Source: Sclerotinia nivalis
Taxonomy: Eukaryota > Ascomycota > Leotiomycetes > Helotiales > Sclerotiniaceae
DNA: 64,000 nt
NCBI GenBank assembly: GCA_029531795.1
Contig: JAPEIS010000005.1
Span: 1,362,001-1,426,000 of the forward strand
Direction: 5' to 3'
A program made the translations under genes and the position numbers. Each line of letters opens with the position of its first letter. Positions within the stretch are counted from its first letter, which is position 1. The notes under the pieces are model-generated. The model was not told where the DNA came from. It searched no databases and saw only the letters and a program-made list of their open reading frames with translations. This document shows positions 11,724 to 23,813 of the stretch, one piece after another.

Positions 11724-11997
11724 TCAACCACCTTGAACATTCACGTCCTTAATACACACACCATAGCTACAACAAGCGCTTGGATCTAAAGTTCCTCTGA
11801 GCACGAGATCTCTTGTTGCCTAGTTTATATGTTAGAAATTCTGAAATCTAGTAATGTGTAGTGAAGAGAGTGATCATGGGATAGATGAGGGCAGAAAGGG
11901 AACATACGTCGTTGCAAGGCATTGGTGTAGCTGTAACGAGTGAAACGGTACCGAGAATGACGACCCAGACGAAGAGAAGGCTGGATGAAGGATGCAT
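11724..11997 (-). CDS. Small secreted cysteine-containing protein (effector candidate)
   Basis: Two exons (11997-11908 and 11819-11724) joined across an 88-nt intron (GTATGT...ACTAG, phase 0) encode a 61-residue protein. Residues 1-23 form a clear signal peptide: a short polar start, the hydrophobic core SLLFVWVVILGTVSLV, and a T-A/TP cleavage-like end. The predicted mature part is about 38 residues with four cysteines (28, 46, 47, 52), including CCSYGVC. It has no match to a family I know. A TATA-like AT tract lies about 65-85 nt upstream of the ATG (12062-12080). Size, signal peptide and Cys content are those of fungal secreted effectors or small extracellular peptides; which role applies is unknown. 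It is too short for routine gene finders. Confidence 0.62.
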
Positions 11998-14515
11998 TTT
12001 GTATTTTGGAGTCGAGTATGTGTATATGCGGCTGAGTTGATTTGGGTATGAACTCGAGGTATTATAAAAAAATATATCTTTTGTAGGTAGATTGTCCGAT
12101 ATGCTCTCAAGCTATCAAACCTCCCGATCGCAGTCGAATAATGAACAAAATCCAGGTATGATGTCTGAAATGAGGTTGAGGTATACCAAGACAAAAGATC
12201 CCGAAGCGGAAGTCCTCTTATATCTATCTGTTTTCCCCTCCTCAACAAAACAAAGAGAAAGCAAACGAGTCGTACAAATCTCCTCAAGTAAATCCTTCCC
12301 AATCTAGACACTCTACCCCGCAAACATGTGATATGTAACCGCCGGCACTGGCCAAAAAAGAGTTCAAGACTCAGACGGAGATGAAACAACCTTTACAGAT
12401 AAACCTGCAGCAAAACAAGGATTCGAATGCGATTGAATGGATAAGGTAGGTCAATAATTACCACCCAGATAAACGATTAGATCTGATTTGATCTATAAAA
12501 AATAACGAATGTATGAGTATACAGGAATGGGATTGAGCGCATTCTTTATACCTGCCACCTACCTATCCCACGCATCGTATCCAAATCTTCAAGAACCCTT
12601 GCTAAATGGTATTTGAAAGGGGGGGGACAAGGGTCTCCTATGTTAAACCCTCGTGTTTTCGCGCGGGTCCAAGGATTTTCCACAGTGACGTATCTTTGAA
12701 TTATCTAATTGGATAAATTGCTGAGGTCAGTTTTGCTGTTCTGACTGTTTTCGGTATTTCTTTGACTTTATTGAGTTCATTAGATGGGGAATACGAAAAG
12801 AAGGTTTCTTAATTTTCTTAGTGGAGAAGTTAATCCGAACGAGTGCATATTTATTTGTGTGGCTGAAGTGCTGTCAAAAGTCTGAAGCCACAAATGGAAA
12901 TATCAAGGGTGTGGTTGGTTATAATTAAGGAGAGAGAATATAAATAGAATGGTGGCTCAAGATGTCTGTTTGCGGTGAATTCCGAAACTTCGATATAGCA
13001 AAAAGGAGAGGGCTAAATCATTGATTTGGAGTCAATAATTAGTGATCATGACGATTATCATCTCATCTGCCAAGTACGGAGTTCGTACCTATAGAGTAAA
13101 TAATCTATCACTTCGAGAAGGTTGTCATGGATTACTATACAAATACATGAAATAAGCATTTCTCGAAATGTTGATCGTACGCCAATAGAGAAAATAAGAA
13201 TTCAATATCTTTCGTTGAGCATTTAAACCTCTACAAAGCGCAGGAAAAACTTTAACTCTAAAGTAAACAGATAAATATCCATTCATCTCATAAACCACTT
13301 CGTTTCTACCCCGTATTTATTATTGGTTTATTTATGGTAGATATACCCAATATAACTGTAAGACACCACAAAATAAGATCTTCATTGAATCATGTTCATC
13401 TTTGTTCTTTCCACCGCTATTTCTCGTATCTTCTTATGCTGTCTCTGAGAAAAGAAATCGATAATTACTTACTTTCTCATTCGTACCGCTACTATCAGCG
13501 CCCAAGTACACTGGCTAGCTGATTCACTGACACCACGGTGTTGAAATCATCCCGCTCGCCATATCTCTCTCATATCATGTACGTACATGCGCTTGAGCTT
13601 TTTCAGATGTCAAAATAATGACGGGATGATGCTGTTATATTAACTTTATATATTGAAATATATCTACGTAGATACATACATACCTATACACCCACCCACC
13701 TACACACAAACATCTTCCACATCTTCCATACATCTTCCACCTCCAAACACCACATTAAAGTTACAACCCCGCTGATATATATAGCCTTCACCCTCAAGCA
13801 ACCATCCCATCCCATTCCCCAAGATTTCCCCAAAGGAATCTCCAGGAACGGCTAAAGTAGCCAAAATATATAGGTAATGTATATATTTCGGATGATGTTA
13901 ATCCGTCCATCATCTAGATAAATGTACATATAATGAAACATCATCCTATCCTATTGTATTTATCCTCTCCCATCCCTCGTCTCCTCCCCTCCAACATCTT
14001 CCCATCTTCCCATCTTCCCATCCTCTCCCATCTTCCCATCTTCCCATCTTCCCATCTTCCCATCTTCCCTTCTTTCACCACTCTCCCTCACCCCCTCACC
14101 CCCCCCAAAAGCTAAACATGCTGAAATTAATTAACAACAGAAGAAACCATCTACCTACCGAATAATATAATCCCCGAAAATCTGATGATCCGAAAATCCG
14201 AAGATCAGACTATGTAATTCTAAGATCAAAGTATCCGAAAGTAGTCGTTTCATGAGGTTTTTTCTCTTCGTAACTAAGATTTTATATTGTAGCGTTGCAT
14301 TTAGACGCTGGAGAGATTTATTCTTTATATCTATCTAGTATATCCAATATATTGATTGCCATGTATATATATAACTTTTAGACCCATAATATAAGTATAC
14401 CATTTCCATCAACATCAATAACGTTCCATACATCGTAATTTTCATAAGTGTCCCAATTCATCCATCGAATCCTCTCCCTCTTTTCTTTCCCCTTTCTCCT
14501 CTCCTCTCCTCAACC
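11998..14515. other. Intergenic spacer, AT-rich with simple repeats
   Basis: This spacer of 2.5 kb holds the upstream DNA of the secreted-protein gene and, further on, the 3' flank of the purine permease. Pyrimidine-rich simple sequence occupies 13670-14110. No coding region was convincing. Confidence 0.5.
13994..14070. repeat. 8-bp tandem repeat (CTTCCCAT)n
   Basis: About nine copies of the unit CTTCCCAT, with one variant unit (CTCTCCCAT) in the middle. It is strictly pyrimidine-rich on the plus strand apart from the A, and looks like an ordinary minisatellite near the 3' end of the permease gene. Confidence 0.85.
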
Positions 14516-16241
14516 CTACCTCCTAAACCTCCTCAACTCCCACCATCTAAGTCCCGGATACACCAATCCCGCCCAGGCAAAACCCACATAATTCCCCATA
14601 TCACCCCCTTCACTCCCTACCATCTTCGCAAGCGGCCCTATAAAATAATACTGACTCATACACAAAATCGCTCCTACCCAACCTACACAAAACGCCACAA
14701 ACGCCGCAATCCCCAGCGGTAATTTTTCCTGTTTATCCCAATCACTCCATACAAACGTTGGATTTTTGCGACGTCTGAAGAGGAATTCTTCTTCCAATGT
14801 AATAACGATCCAAAGGACGACCCAGTATCCCATCAAAGACAAGAAATTGGTGAAGATTTCAGAGAGATCATTACGACCTGCGAGTGCACAAACGGTAAAT
14901 ACGACAACCCCGAATGTATTCCATAGGAATCTTGGAACCATAGCCGGATAACGACCCAGGACTTGAAAATCAATACCGCAAGAATAGGTAGGAGGAACCA
15001 TATTGGCAATCAAGCCCAAAGCGGCAATAACTGAGCAAAATTGTCCGAAACCACCTAGACTTTCGAAACCAGCAACAATAAGAGCACCTGAACCTGCTCC
15101 TGCCGCTTCCCAAGATGAATTATTGGTGATACCAGATGCAAGACCGGCTCCTATGACAAAGGTGAAGGTAAAGGAGAGGGAAAGACCAAGTAGAGTTGCT
15201 GCGAAGAATTTCCAGCGCGATGCAATTTTTGGGTCACAGTAGACGAAGAAATCGGCTGCTATAGGAGCGTATGTAATTGCTGCACTGAGACAGATCGAGA
15301 AGAATGAAAGACGATTTCCAGCGAGTGTTGAGCCTTCGACTGTAGATTTACTATGGATGTCAAATTTTGGACCAGCCGTTCCGGCTAAGATTAGAAGAAC
15401 AAATGTTTGCGGAATCCAGGCGAATCTCTCATAATGATGGAATATCTTGATGCCGAATGTTGTTACCGTAAATGTTAAGACGGCTGAAACGACTATTCCA
15501 ACTTCCACAGATAGACTGCCATTTGGTGAGACTGCGGATAACATCTGACCAGCTACTACTGCATCAATCATGGAATATCCTAATAAGATAACCAAATTCA
15601 ATATCACACAGAATTTTACTGGCCACCATCCCATTGTGAATCGAGCGCATATCTAAAGACTCGGTTAGCTAATATTCATCTCAGGGGCTGACTTGTATCA
15701 ATTTCCAATGACCACATGCAAGAACCGCAAAACCATACCACCCATATAACATCACTATAACCAAGAAAAAATCGCCTACCAAAGTTCTATTCCCACTCCA
15801 CGGTCCCCAACCCGCCGTATACGCCACGGGTAAAGCTCCCACCACAGCCCCAAAAACACTACAAAGCGTGGCATCCACAAAACCCAACCCATAAACACCA
15901 GTCCCCAGACTCGCCAATGTAATATTCTGCGGCGCAGTATTTATGGAAAACCAAAGCACGACAATTTGTAGGAATGATAGAGTAGTTTTGGCTGTTTGTT
16001 CGGCGGGAAGTACGCGATGAATACCCCGTGCTTCGAGACCGAAGAGGTTTTCGATTCGTGCGGTGAAGGTGAAGAAACGGTTTTGGGGGGGAGTAGAGAG
16101 TATGGGGATCGTGACATCGCGCGTGGGTATTTTGGAAGAGGAGGCGAGCGGGTCGTGAGGGAGGCCGGAGGTGGAGGTGGAGGTGCCTTTCTCTACATCG
16201 TCTGCGGAGTTTGAGGGATCTATCTGCTCGTTCGAAGACAT
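14516..16241 (-). CDS. Purine-cytosine permease, NCS1 family
   Basis: This is a plasma-membrane nucleobase:cation symporter of the NCS1 (Fcy2/FcyB) type, importing cytosine and purines with protons. Two exons (16241-15780, 15652-14516) are joined across a 127-nt intron (GTAGGC...CTTTAG) and encode 532 residues, the usual length. Splicing restores the family segment NRTLICARFTMGWWPVKF. Other hallmarks are ARGIHRVLPAEQT, WFSINTAPQNITLASLGTGV, ITYAPIAADFFVYCDP and the repeated hydrophobic helices. The first 60 residues are a Ser/Thr/Asp-rich cytosolic tail. Reading straight through the intron would stay open for a further 32 codons but gives a non-conserved sequence. Only one HGATAR site was seen in the first 360 bp upstream. 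Substrate range (Fcy2-like versus a relative) is not resolved. Confidence 0.9.
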
Positions 16242-17776
16242 TCTGTTAATTGCATTAATTCAATTAGCGATTGTATCTTCTTCAATTGCTTCCGCGAAAA
16301 TTGTAGCATAGAAGTAGAATAAACAGAGAACTCATTCGAGAATACTGAGTAGAAATGAAGAGAGATTTGCATAGGAACACTAGATCCATTTGATACCTAT
16401 ATACATAAATCTCGTAGCACCCTCATTTAGAATTCCATCTACCACATCTATCCAATTGTGTCCGGTTTAGACAAGTTGTGATAAAATCTTGACCTACCCA
16501 CCTTTCTATATGTATATCGTGTAACCCAATCTCGTACACTTCATATTAAAACATTAAACAATAAGACAGTGAGACCCGACGAGCAACACAATTGGAATCT
16601 CTAAAAATGAGGGTCTGTGAGAGAAGAATCCAAATAATTGAGCGGCGATAAAACTGAAAAGATCATGGTCTCATCTGCATGACTCTTTTGGAAGGTGGGC
16701 CATCCATCTCCAACTATCATTGATGGCTTTCTCAGAATTTTTATCATGGATTGCATGGGGCAATTCCTTATCCATAAGTCTTGCAAGGATCACTCAGGAC
16801 CCTTTCATCCGAGAAGCTGTGGGGATAACCTTAGATTTTTTACTTGGGGTGGAAGTAGTTATTATCGCGAGAAGATTGTCTATCAAAGTATGAACAGAAA
16901 GATGTTCTCCTCATCATCGATTGTACTCTCATGTTGTGGTCACCAATCCCCAATTATGCCGGCTCTTGCATGCTTGTACCACTTGAAAATCACAGAAGGG
17001 TTCATCCGCCAATTAGCTAACCTTACTGGCCAACTGAACGGCTAAACCTAATTAGACGATACATCAGTAGAATTCTCTTGTTAGGATATTTTCGAATTGA
17101 ATATAAACTATCCGAGTAGGTATTAAGCACTGAATATATTAAAGCGGTGACCTAACGGGTTAGGCTGTTCGATTGGTGAGCAGGTACTGTAACCCTTCTA
17201 TTCTCATCACCAGATTAATATCCAACACCGGGGTACTACCCATAAAATCTCCCAATCGAAGCTCTTCTACTGTATATTCACATTCCAACAATATGCTAGT
17301 CCATTTCGATAGGTAGGTATCCTAACTAAAAATCAATCAATAATTCTATTTACCCAAGAATTAAACTCCTACATCCTGTATCCAACACCCTATTGTAAAC
17401 CCTTAATCCAATTTCCCACTGACTATCAATTTTCTTGTTGTTTTTACGACTCGAAATACAATATGTTCTGGTACTCCTAGTTCTAGGTTCTCGCATACAT
17501 ACATATCTAATTCACGGCTACCAAATCCCGATATAGGATTTCAAAGACGGGAACTTTGTGGCTAGCTACCGTTCCTTGTCTCGTCTAGGGAGTCGGACGG
17601 GACGCTGCAGAAAAAGGGTAATCCGTCTTGTCCAACTCCCCTGTAAATACCCGTTGTTACCACTCACTAGAAACTTTCCACCCAAAGAAAAGAAAGAAAA
17701 GGAAAAGGAAAAAAAAAAGGGAAGAAAACGCCTCTAGATATACAAACAAACCCCCAACCAATAAACCACCCAAATC
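16242..17776. other. Intergenic spacer between permease and P450 genes
   Basis: This spacer of 1.5 kb holds the permease promoter and the P450 3' flank. One plus-strand frame at 16695-17045 lacks any recognisable feature. A purine-rich tract (AAAGAAAAGG-like) lies at 17680-17730. Confidence 0.5.
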
Positions 17777-19525
17777 TCATCTATCCACAGGTTTAAACCC
17801 AACCCTCAACTCCGGTTTCTTCCACAGCACAACCAACTTCGAATCCCTGTCCCAATTCAACTCCGTACTCTTTAACTCCCACTCAAATTCCCACGCCAAC
17901 CTCGCCAACACCACTCGCATCTCCATGTACGCCAGATTAATCCCCAGACACGATCTGGGACCCAGCGAGAAGGGCTTACTCGCATCTTTGTCATCATTTT
18001 GATAGCGGGAATTATAGAGAGGATGAGAGGACGGGAGCCATCTCTCGGGATGAAATTCATTGCAGTCGGTGAAATATTCTTCGTTATGGGTGGCGACGTA
18101 TCCGGATACGTAGACCACGGCGCCTTTAGGAATGTATTGGCCATCTATGACAGCCCCCGGGCAGTCGCGCGGAAGTCCCATGGGGACGGGTGGATAGATG
18201 CGGAGACCTTCTTCGATTACGCCGGTGAGGTATGGAAGTGCTGATGTGGAATCACTTGTGATATCCTTTGAAGATGTGAACGCGTTGCGGACTTCCTCTT
18301 GGAGATGTCGCAGTGTTTCGGGTCGATTAAGAAGATAGTAAGTTGCTCCTATGAGAAAGGTAGCCGTAGTCTCCGAACCGGCCACAATAAGTGTATTAGA
18401 TTGGGCTAGAATGAATTCCGGGGTGATTTTTGGTCCATTCTCTTTCTCGCGTAGTAGATGCGAGAAGAAGTCATCGCGATCGTTGTTTTCTCGTTCCATA
18501 CGTTGTGTTGCTTTTTTCATTGAATTTTGGAAATGTGTCTTGCTCTTTTCTTTCAAGCCTTTGGGCATGAGAAATGTTGCGATTTTCTTGAAGAATGAGT
18601 TATTTAAGAATGGAAAGCGTCGAAAGATTTCCATGAGGGCCATGAGATGAACGGTGCCGAGAATGACACTGATCCATGGATGACCTTCTCCAGATTTGAC
18701 TGCATCAAATGATTCTCCAAATGCGAGATCCCCAATGATATCAAAAGTTAACCAGTTATACCACTATACTTAGTTAATTATAATTCACAAGCAAAAACAT
18801 AGTGATACACATACTTCTGATAAATTCAATCCCTTTGCGTCATCCTTACGTCGATGAATTTGAGAAACTAACAAGTCCATATATTGCATCACCACTTCTT
18901 CCTGAAGTCGAAGAGCTTTTGCACTAAAAGCATGAGAAAGAGACTTTCTAATCTCTCGATGGACAGCTGGATCTCTTGCCGAGACAATACCTGCATTGGT
19001 TTCTGAACCTGTATTGTAGGCTTGCCCTTTAAGAAATGCACTTTTCCCTTGCTTGCCATGACCGTGAATGTCTTGATATGCTTGAGGAGATGCGAAGTCT
19101 CTGTGCTTGAATTAGTTAAGTGTCAATCGCAAGGTTGATCTAGTGAACGAACAAATCGTTTGGTGCAAATCTCACAACTTTACCATATTTCTTGTGCAAG
19201 CTGATCATAATCTTGTGATAATTTCCAGAAGTACTTTGCTTTCGTTAGTCTTAGATGTAGCATAACAAATGCTGTGAAGCTTACTTATGCCAACATAACC
19301 AGCCATCTGTTATTGCTGCTAGCCTTGGGCCGGGAAAATGTGCAAGTGGATGGAAATAAAGATTATATATCACTTTATATGTGATATAGGAGATAACCTG
19401 TTCGCCTGTTAGCCATCGATACAGATCCGTGATCTATTCAAACCTACTATTGCTCCAGCATACAATGACAACTGAGAAATCATTCCTGCTATACTTTGAC
19501 CTTGTGTTGATATGGTAGAGGCCAT
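17777..19525 (-). CDS. Cytochrome P450 monooxygenase (microsomal, fungal class)
   Basis: Five exons (19525-19444, 19405-19285, 19233-19153, 19100-18815, 18763-17777) encode 518 residues. It starts with a hydrophobic anchor (to about residue 40) followed by the Pro-rich hinge [12 protein letters not shown]. The I-helix motif AGSETT is at about 318-323, the ExxR motif EGLR at 375-378, PERW at 429-432, and the heme loop [10 protein letters not shown] at 455-464 with the thiolate Cys462. All are intact, so the enzyme should be active. The segments [18 protein letters not shown] and [12 protein letters not shown] are typical of the fungal families that include isotrichodermin C-15 hydroxylase-like P450s. 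The substrate cannot be inferred, and no biosynthetic partner gene lies nearby. Exon phases agree throughout; the exon 1 donor (GTTTGA) and exon 3 donor (GTTCGT) are weak. Confidence 0.9.
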
Positions 19526-20875
19526 TGAATTTTCGTTGGACTCCAACTCGGAATCTGATTGTCGATAAACTTTAGGATTTCCAGAAGGTAGTTGATCTTA
19601 AATAGATGATTCAACATTACCATGCATCGGTACTTTTGGTCGCATCGCAAACTGCCGAAAGGAAGTGGCTACTTCTATTTTCGTATGACCAAATTTCCCG
19701 CGAGAAAAGCTCCACCAAACATCCATCCAAATCTACATCCTGTACGAGGTGCGATTACATGAATTCCTTCAAAGACTCTGTCGTCATTGGCTAGAGACAA
19801 AAAGACGCAGCCTTTGCCTAGCACTTGTGTCTAGGAATGATAAAACGAAGTACATATTCACGGTTTTCCACCTTTTTTCCACCCAATTACAACCTACAAA
19901 AGACATAAGACAGGGGCTACCCCAGAAAACATCCGAAATATCCGACGTGACAGAAAGTGGCACGGATAAGAGCACGGTTGTATCGTACTCGCATCAGGAT
20001 TCGTATCAGGACGCGAATGGATGAGCGACGACCTCGGTAAGAACATCAAGATGTATCGTGACATCTACATAAATACAAGTAAGGAATATCGCCAAGTCAC
20101 AAATTTTCAAAGGAATGATGGATGCTGCGAGAGGAGATGTACGCATACTAGCCATTTCTTGGCCACTTGGTTCGAAGGGCATTGAATGAATGATTGAAAA
20201 GCTTTTTTCATCATTCATACCGTCCTCGAGAATTTAACTATCCAGGAACAATATGAGTTTTCGGAACTATGCGATACAATGGGAGTATATCAGGCCATAT
20301 CTGACAATAGCTTCTATCGTCAGAAGACATTTGAGCCTTATCGAAAGCTCCTGATGTTTTCAGGACGAATCATTTTTTGGAAAGAGGGTTGGAAAATATT
20401 CGGCATTTCAAAGTTGCAATAAGATGCGGTGCCGTTTTTCATGGCAATGAGCAGAGGATAGCTCAACGTCGTCATGAAGCCTCAAGTTGTGAGTATGGAA
20501 TGAAAAACAAATCTCAGAACATAAATTTGCCTGACAGTGTTATAAGCATAGAGCTAATCCAGGATATATCAGTCGTAACGCGATCGATGGGAAAATGGAA
20601 GTTAAACACCAATAAACGAAATATGTTAAAGGGTCGTGAAACTATTCTAGAAAATTCAAGGCGAGTACCGTACACAAACATACATGATATGTATCCGAAG
20701 ATGGCGTACGGAAAGCATAAAAAGTCTGTATAAGTTACTCCAAAACGGCACGAAATCAAGCTCAGGTTCCTCGGAGATCTTGTCGCAAACATTTGGTGTA
20801 TCAAGAATGTTGATAGCATTCTTGCAACAACACGGAAGAAGTTCTCAACCCAGATAATCCGAGTTTACCATGGAT
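19526..20875. other. Intergenic spacer upstream of the P450 gene
   Basis: This spacer of 1.35 kb has several open frames of 60-118 codons on both strands (for example plus 20377-20733). None shows a domain, signal peptide or splice-supported extension. Confidence 0.45.
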
Positions 20876-21279
20876 TTACCCGCGTCGGCTTGGTATCTCT
20901 TCCGTATTTATTAGTGGAACATCGAACGAATGAAGCCGTACACAAGTGCTGCAATACACTGAATTGATGCACTCATACGATGGATGAATAAATCGCACAA
21001 CAAATCGAACATTCCTAGATGTCATAACACTCTTTACTGTCTCAACCCAGAATTGACAATAAAATTGTCCTTCGGGCCCTCGATACTTCATTTTGATGTG
21101 TGATTTATTCCGTCCATCGCATGGCACTCTCACAAATGGTGCGATTTCTATTTGACGATATTGAGTCTTGAGATCGGACAAATTAGAGCCAGAGCCGGAT
21201 CCTAATCAGTTATTCGGAAAGGAATCCACCTGAAGGTCAATCTACCCGTGCAACCGGATCTGAACATCGAAGCATACAT
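20876..21279 (-). CDS. Possible small hypothetical protein (doubtful)
   Basis: A two-exon model (21279-21246, 21201-20876) with a 44-nt intron (GTAGAT...ATTAG) gives 119 residues, and the phases agree. The protein is basic with several aromatics and no signal peptide. Segments such as QYRQIEIAPFVRVPCDGR and KMKYRGPEGQFYCQFW look protein-like, with six cysteines in the second exon product. I do not recognise a family. It may instead be a fragment of a decayed gene or chance. Its upstream side faces the next doubtful gene at 21555. Confidence 0.28.
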
Positions 21280-21554
21280 AAAATACTGACCAATCAAGGG
21301 TTTTCTTTCTAGATTTAAGCTTTCGCGCCTTGTATATTAGTGCATATATATCATGCTTCACCACATCTTCTCTTCAAACGTGCAGGAGAAAGACACGAAG
21401 ATGACCCCACCTGTTTATCTTCTCACGCGAAAACTAAATATGTCGGTCCATCTGAGTACCTAGTAGTTATCTTTTGACAGCCATTGCATGAAGTTTTGAG
21501 GGGGTAATTATTGCTAGCCCTTTCTCCGTCCGACTCCATTCAGGATGCACCAGA

Positions 21555-21916
21555 ATGGATTCTCAAGCCACATCGTCTTCTAGTCCGAGTCATTGGCAAA
21601 GTTTTCCCCAAAAATACCGCAAATCTTTCTCTAGGACCCAATGGTCCATTGTGCTATCAATCTTACCCGTAAATGGAAATATAGAGACATTCCCAAAGAC
21701 GCAGCTCCGAGGTTTTCGAAATTCGAACGCAGTTATCCCTTCCAAGCTGAAATCCGAAGCTAATGTCGTATCTTCCTGTCTTTTTCCACTGCCGTCCTCG
21801 GACAGATTGGTAAGTTGCATTGTTTGCGATGTTGTCTGACCATTAGTGATCTGTAGGTATGCGGTAAGAGTAAAAAGCGACACCGTTGCGTAGTATTGCT
21901 TGTATCTTTGTCGTGA
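21555..21916 (+). CDS. Possible small hypothetical protein (doubtful)
   Basis: Exons 21555-21809 and 21857-21916 are joined by a 47-nt intron with good signals (GTAAGT, CTGAC branch-like, CTGTAG) and give 104 residues. The product is Ser-rich at the N-terminus and ends with a basic Cys-containing tail (GKSKKRHRC). No domain is visible. The antisense strand is also open over much of this stretch, so the coding strand is not certain. Confidence 0.28.
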
Positions 21917-23117
21917 TACTTTGTACGAATACATTGGAGAACTTAGATAGTACTCCGTAAGATCTTTCCTAGTAATAATGATCCTTCACAGGAACAGGCC
22001 CTTGGTAAGGAAGGCGTGATGGTTAAGCTTTGCCAAGATTCGTCTAAAAGCTTAACATGGTGGCTATCACTTGGCTTATTTTTCCCTCATAGCTGACGCG
22101 GCCTTATCAAGGGATTATTTGAACATATGACTCGATGGTCATTGAAAGGGGGGATTTGAATTATTGATGGTGTTTTCGAGGATGAATTTACCATTTCCTC
22201 AACCACCTGTTGGCATAAGGAGAGGAGAGGAGAGGAAGATGAAAATAACTTTCGAGGTGTATGGCACATACATATACCGGTACCTAGTAGTTAGTACTCA
22301 CAACTCTTCTTCAAGGGATGAATTACCTACTAGGTACTACGTACTCACCGACCCAATTTCATTCTATTGCTGTCATCACACCATCAGCATGACAACGTCA
22401 TCTCAAGAAGTTTCAAGTGCCAAATAACTTCAGACGGCGGCTAATCATGCGCAAACCTTGCTGATTCAACGGATACACGGTTTTTTCCCCAGTTACGAAC
22501 CCCTTTCAGTAATGATTAACATTCTTTTTTTTTTTTCTCGGCCTTCATGCCTTGCATTCTTTTTTGCTACACCCAAGATCATAGGCAAATTGCCTTACTT
22601 GGCGTTTCAATAAAAAATGATGAGTTTCGTGTGTATTTTGGTAGATCATCTGAAACCTTTGGGAAATTCAAAAAGATTGGAACAATTAAGGTTAGGTCCA
22701 AAGCGTCGTAATCTATGTGCGTACTCTGCATGCTGCTTACGCACTAAAATGACTGAGCTTTCCAAGGTTTTTTTTTTTGTTGGTATTATTGCGAAATATT
22801 GACAACAGAACACCCCCTGGCCCAACCAAATCTAATGGGATTGCGATGGAAACAGCAATTAAAAATGTTACTGTTTTGGTGACAATGAAAATTTGGTACT
22901 TAAACGCAAAACGCAGAATGAATGGTGGTTTGTATGTTGCTGTATGAGTTGTACCTGACTAGTAGGAACACCAGAACGAACTCTAGAATCTACGTAGGTT
23001 GTTATATTCCGGGGCTCGACCGGCTCGGAACTGGCTTCTAGACTTTGTTTGCCTCAATCCAACCCCAACAGAAGCGCTAACTTATCCAGCTCCCCACGCC
23101 CTTACTCCTTAATAATT

Positions 23118-23147
23118 GCAGCTATGCAGCTATGCAGCTATGCAGCC
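23118..23147. repeat. 8-bp tandem repeat (GCAGCTAT)3.7
   Basis: Nearly four exact copies of GCAGCTAT lie about 670-700 bp upstream of the LicD-like ATG. A sister array with unit GCAGCTAA lies at 41498-41524. Confidence 0.85.
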
Positions 23148-23595
23148 AGTTATAGACCCCATCCTGAATATATAAGGATCCTCTTTTTTCCTTTTTAAGT
23201 TGCTTTGGGAGCTGATGCTTGAATCCCCGCGACGACCTCTCCGGACTTCTCCAACAATCATCCAATCATCCAATCATTCAATATTCTCCTAATTTTCCAT
23301 TTTCTTTGATTCTTTTAGACAGCGACTGAATGCATATACATATATCCTCACCCTCCTCATGCCGCCTTAATATTTTAACATGCTTAGGGTTTTGCTGATC
23401 ACATTTTTTTTTTGATATCTTTAAAATATCTTGTCTCCTCTCATTTACTTCTTGCCAAAAGAGTACTTGATCGTGTGTTTCCCCCGCGTCCATCTTCATT
23501 CTCTGTTTTGAAATTTACATTTTCTTTTTTATACATTTTTTTTATTACATCTTGTATCGGTATTCTCTCTCTCTTTTTGTGCCTCTTTGTTTTGC

Positions 23596-23693
23596 ACATA
23601 ATAACATCTTGATTCCTTCCTCTCCGCACGCAATAGAGAAGACGACATAATAACATCTTGATTCCTTCCTCTCCGCACGCAATAGAGAAGACG
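23596..23693 (+). repeat. Exact 49-bp tandem duplication in the leader of the LicD-like gene
   Basis: Bases 23596-23644 are repeated without a mismatch at 23645-23693, followed by the start of a third copy (ACAT). The unit begins ACATAATAACATC and ends AGAGAAGACG. The array ends 120 nt before the ATG at 23814, so it probably lies in the 5' leader or core promoter. Perfect identity implies recent origin. Confidence 0.95.
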
Positions 23694-23813
23694 ACATCAT
23701 ACATCTCTTGGCAAATCCATTCACGTCAAATAACCCGCGCCAAGACGGTTATTCACACCCTGTCGACATTGTCCTCTCTTGTAAACTCATCACCATATCG
23801 TGATACTTTGAAG

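Larger units (their letters stand above)
21917..23813. other. Intergenic region upstream of the LicD-like gene
   Basis: This region of 1.9 kb is AT-rich with several T8-T10 tracts and two short tandem arrays that are listed separately. No gene is supported. The last few hundred bases are pyrimidine-rich leader or promoter sequence. Confidence 0.5.
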
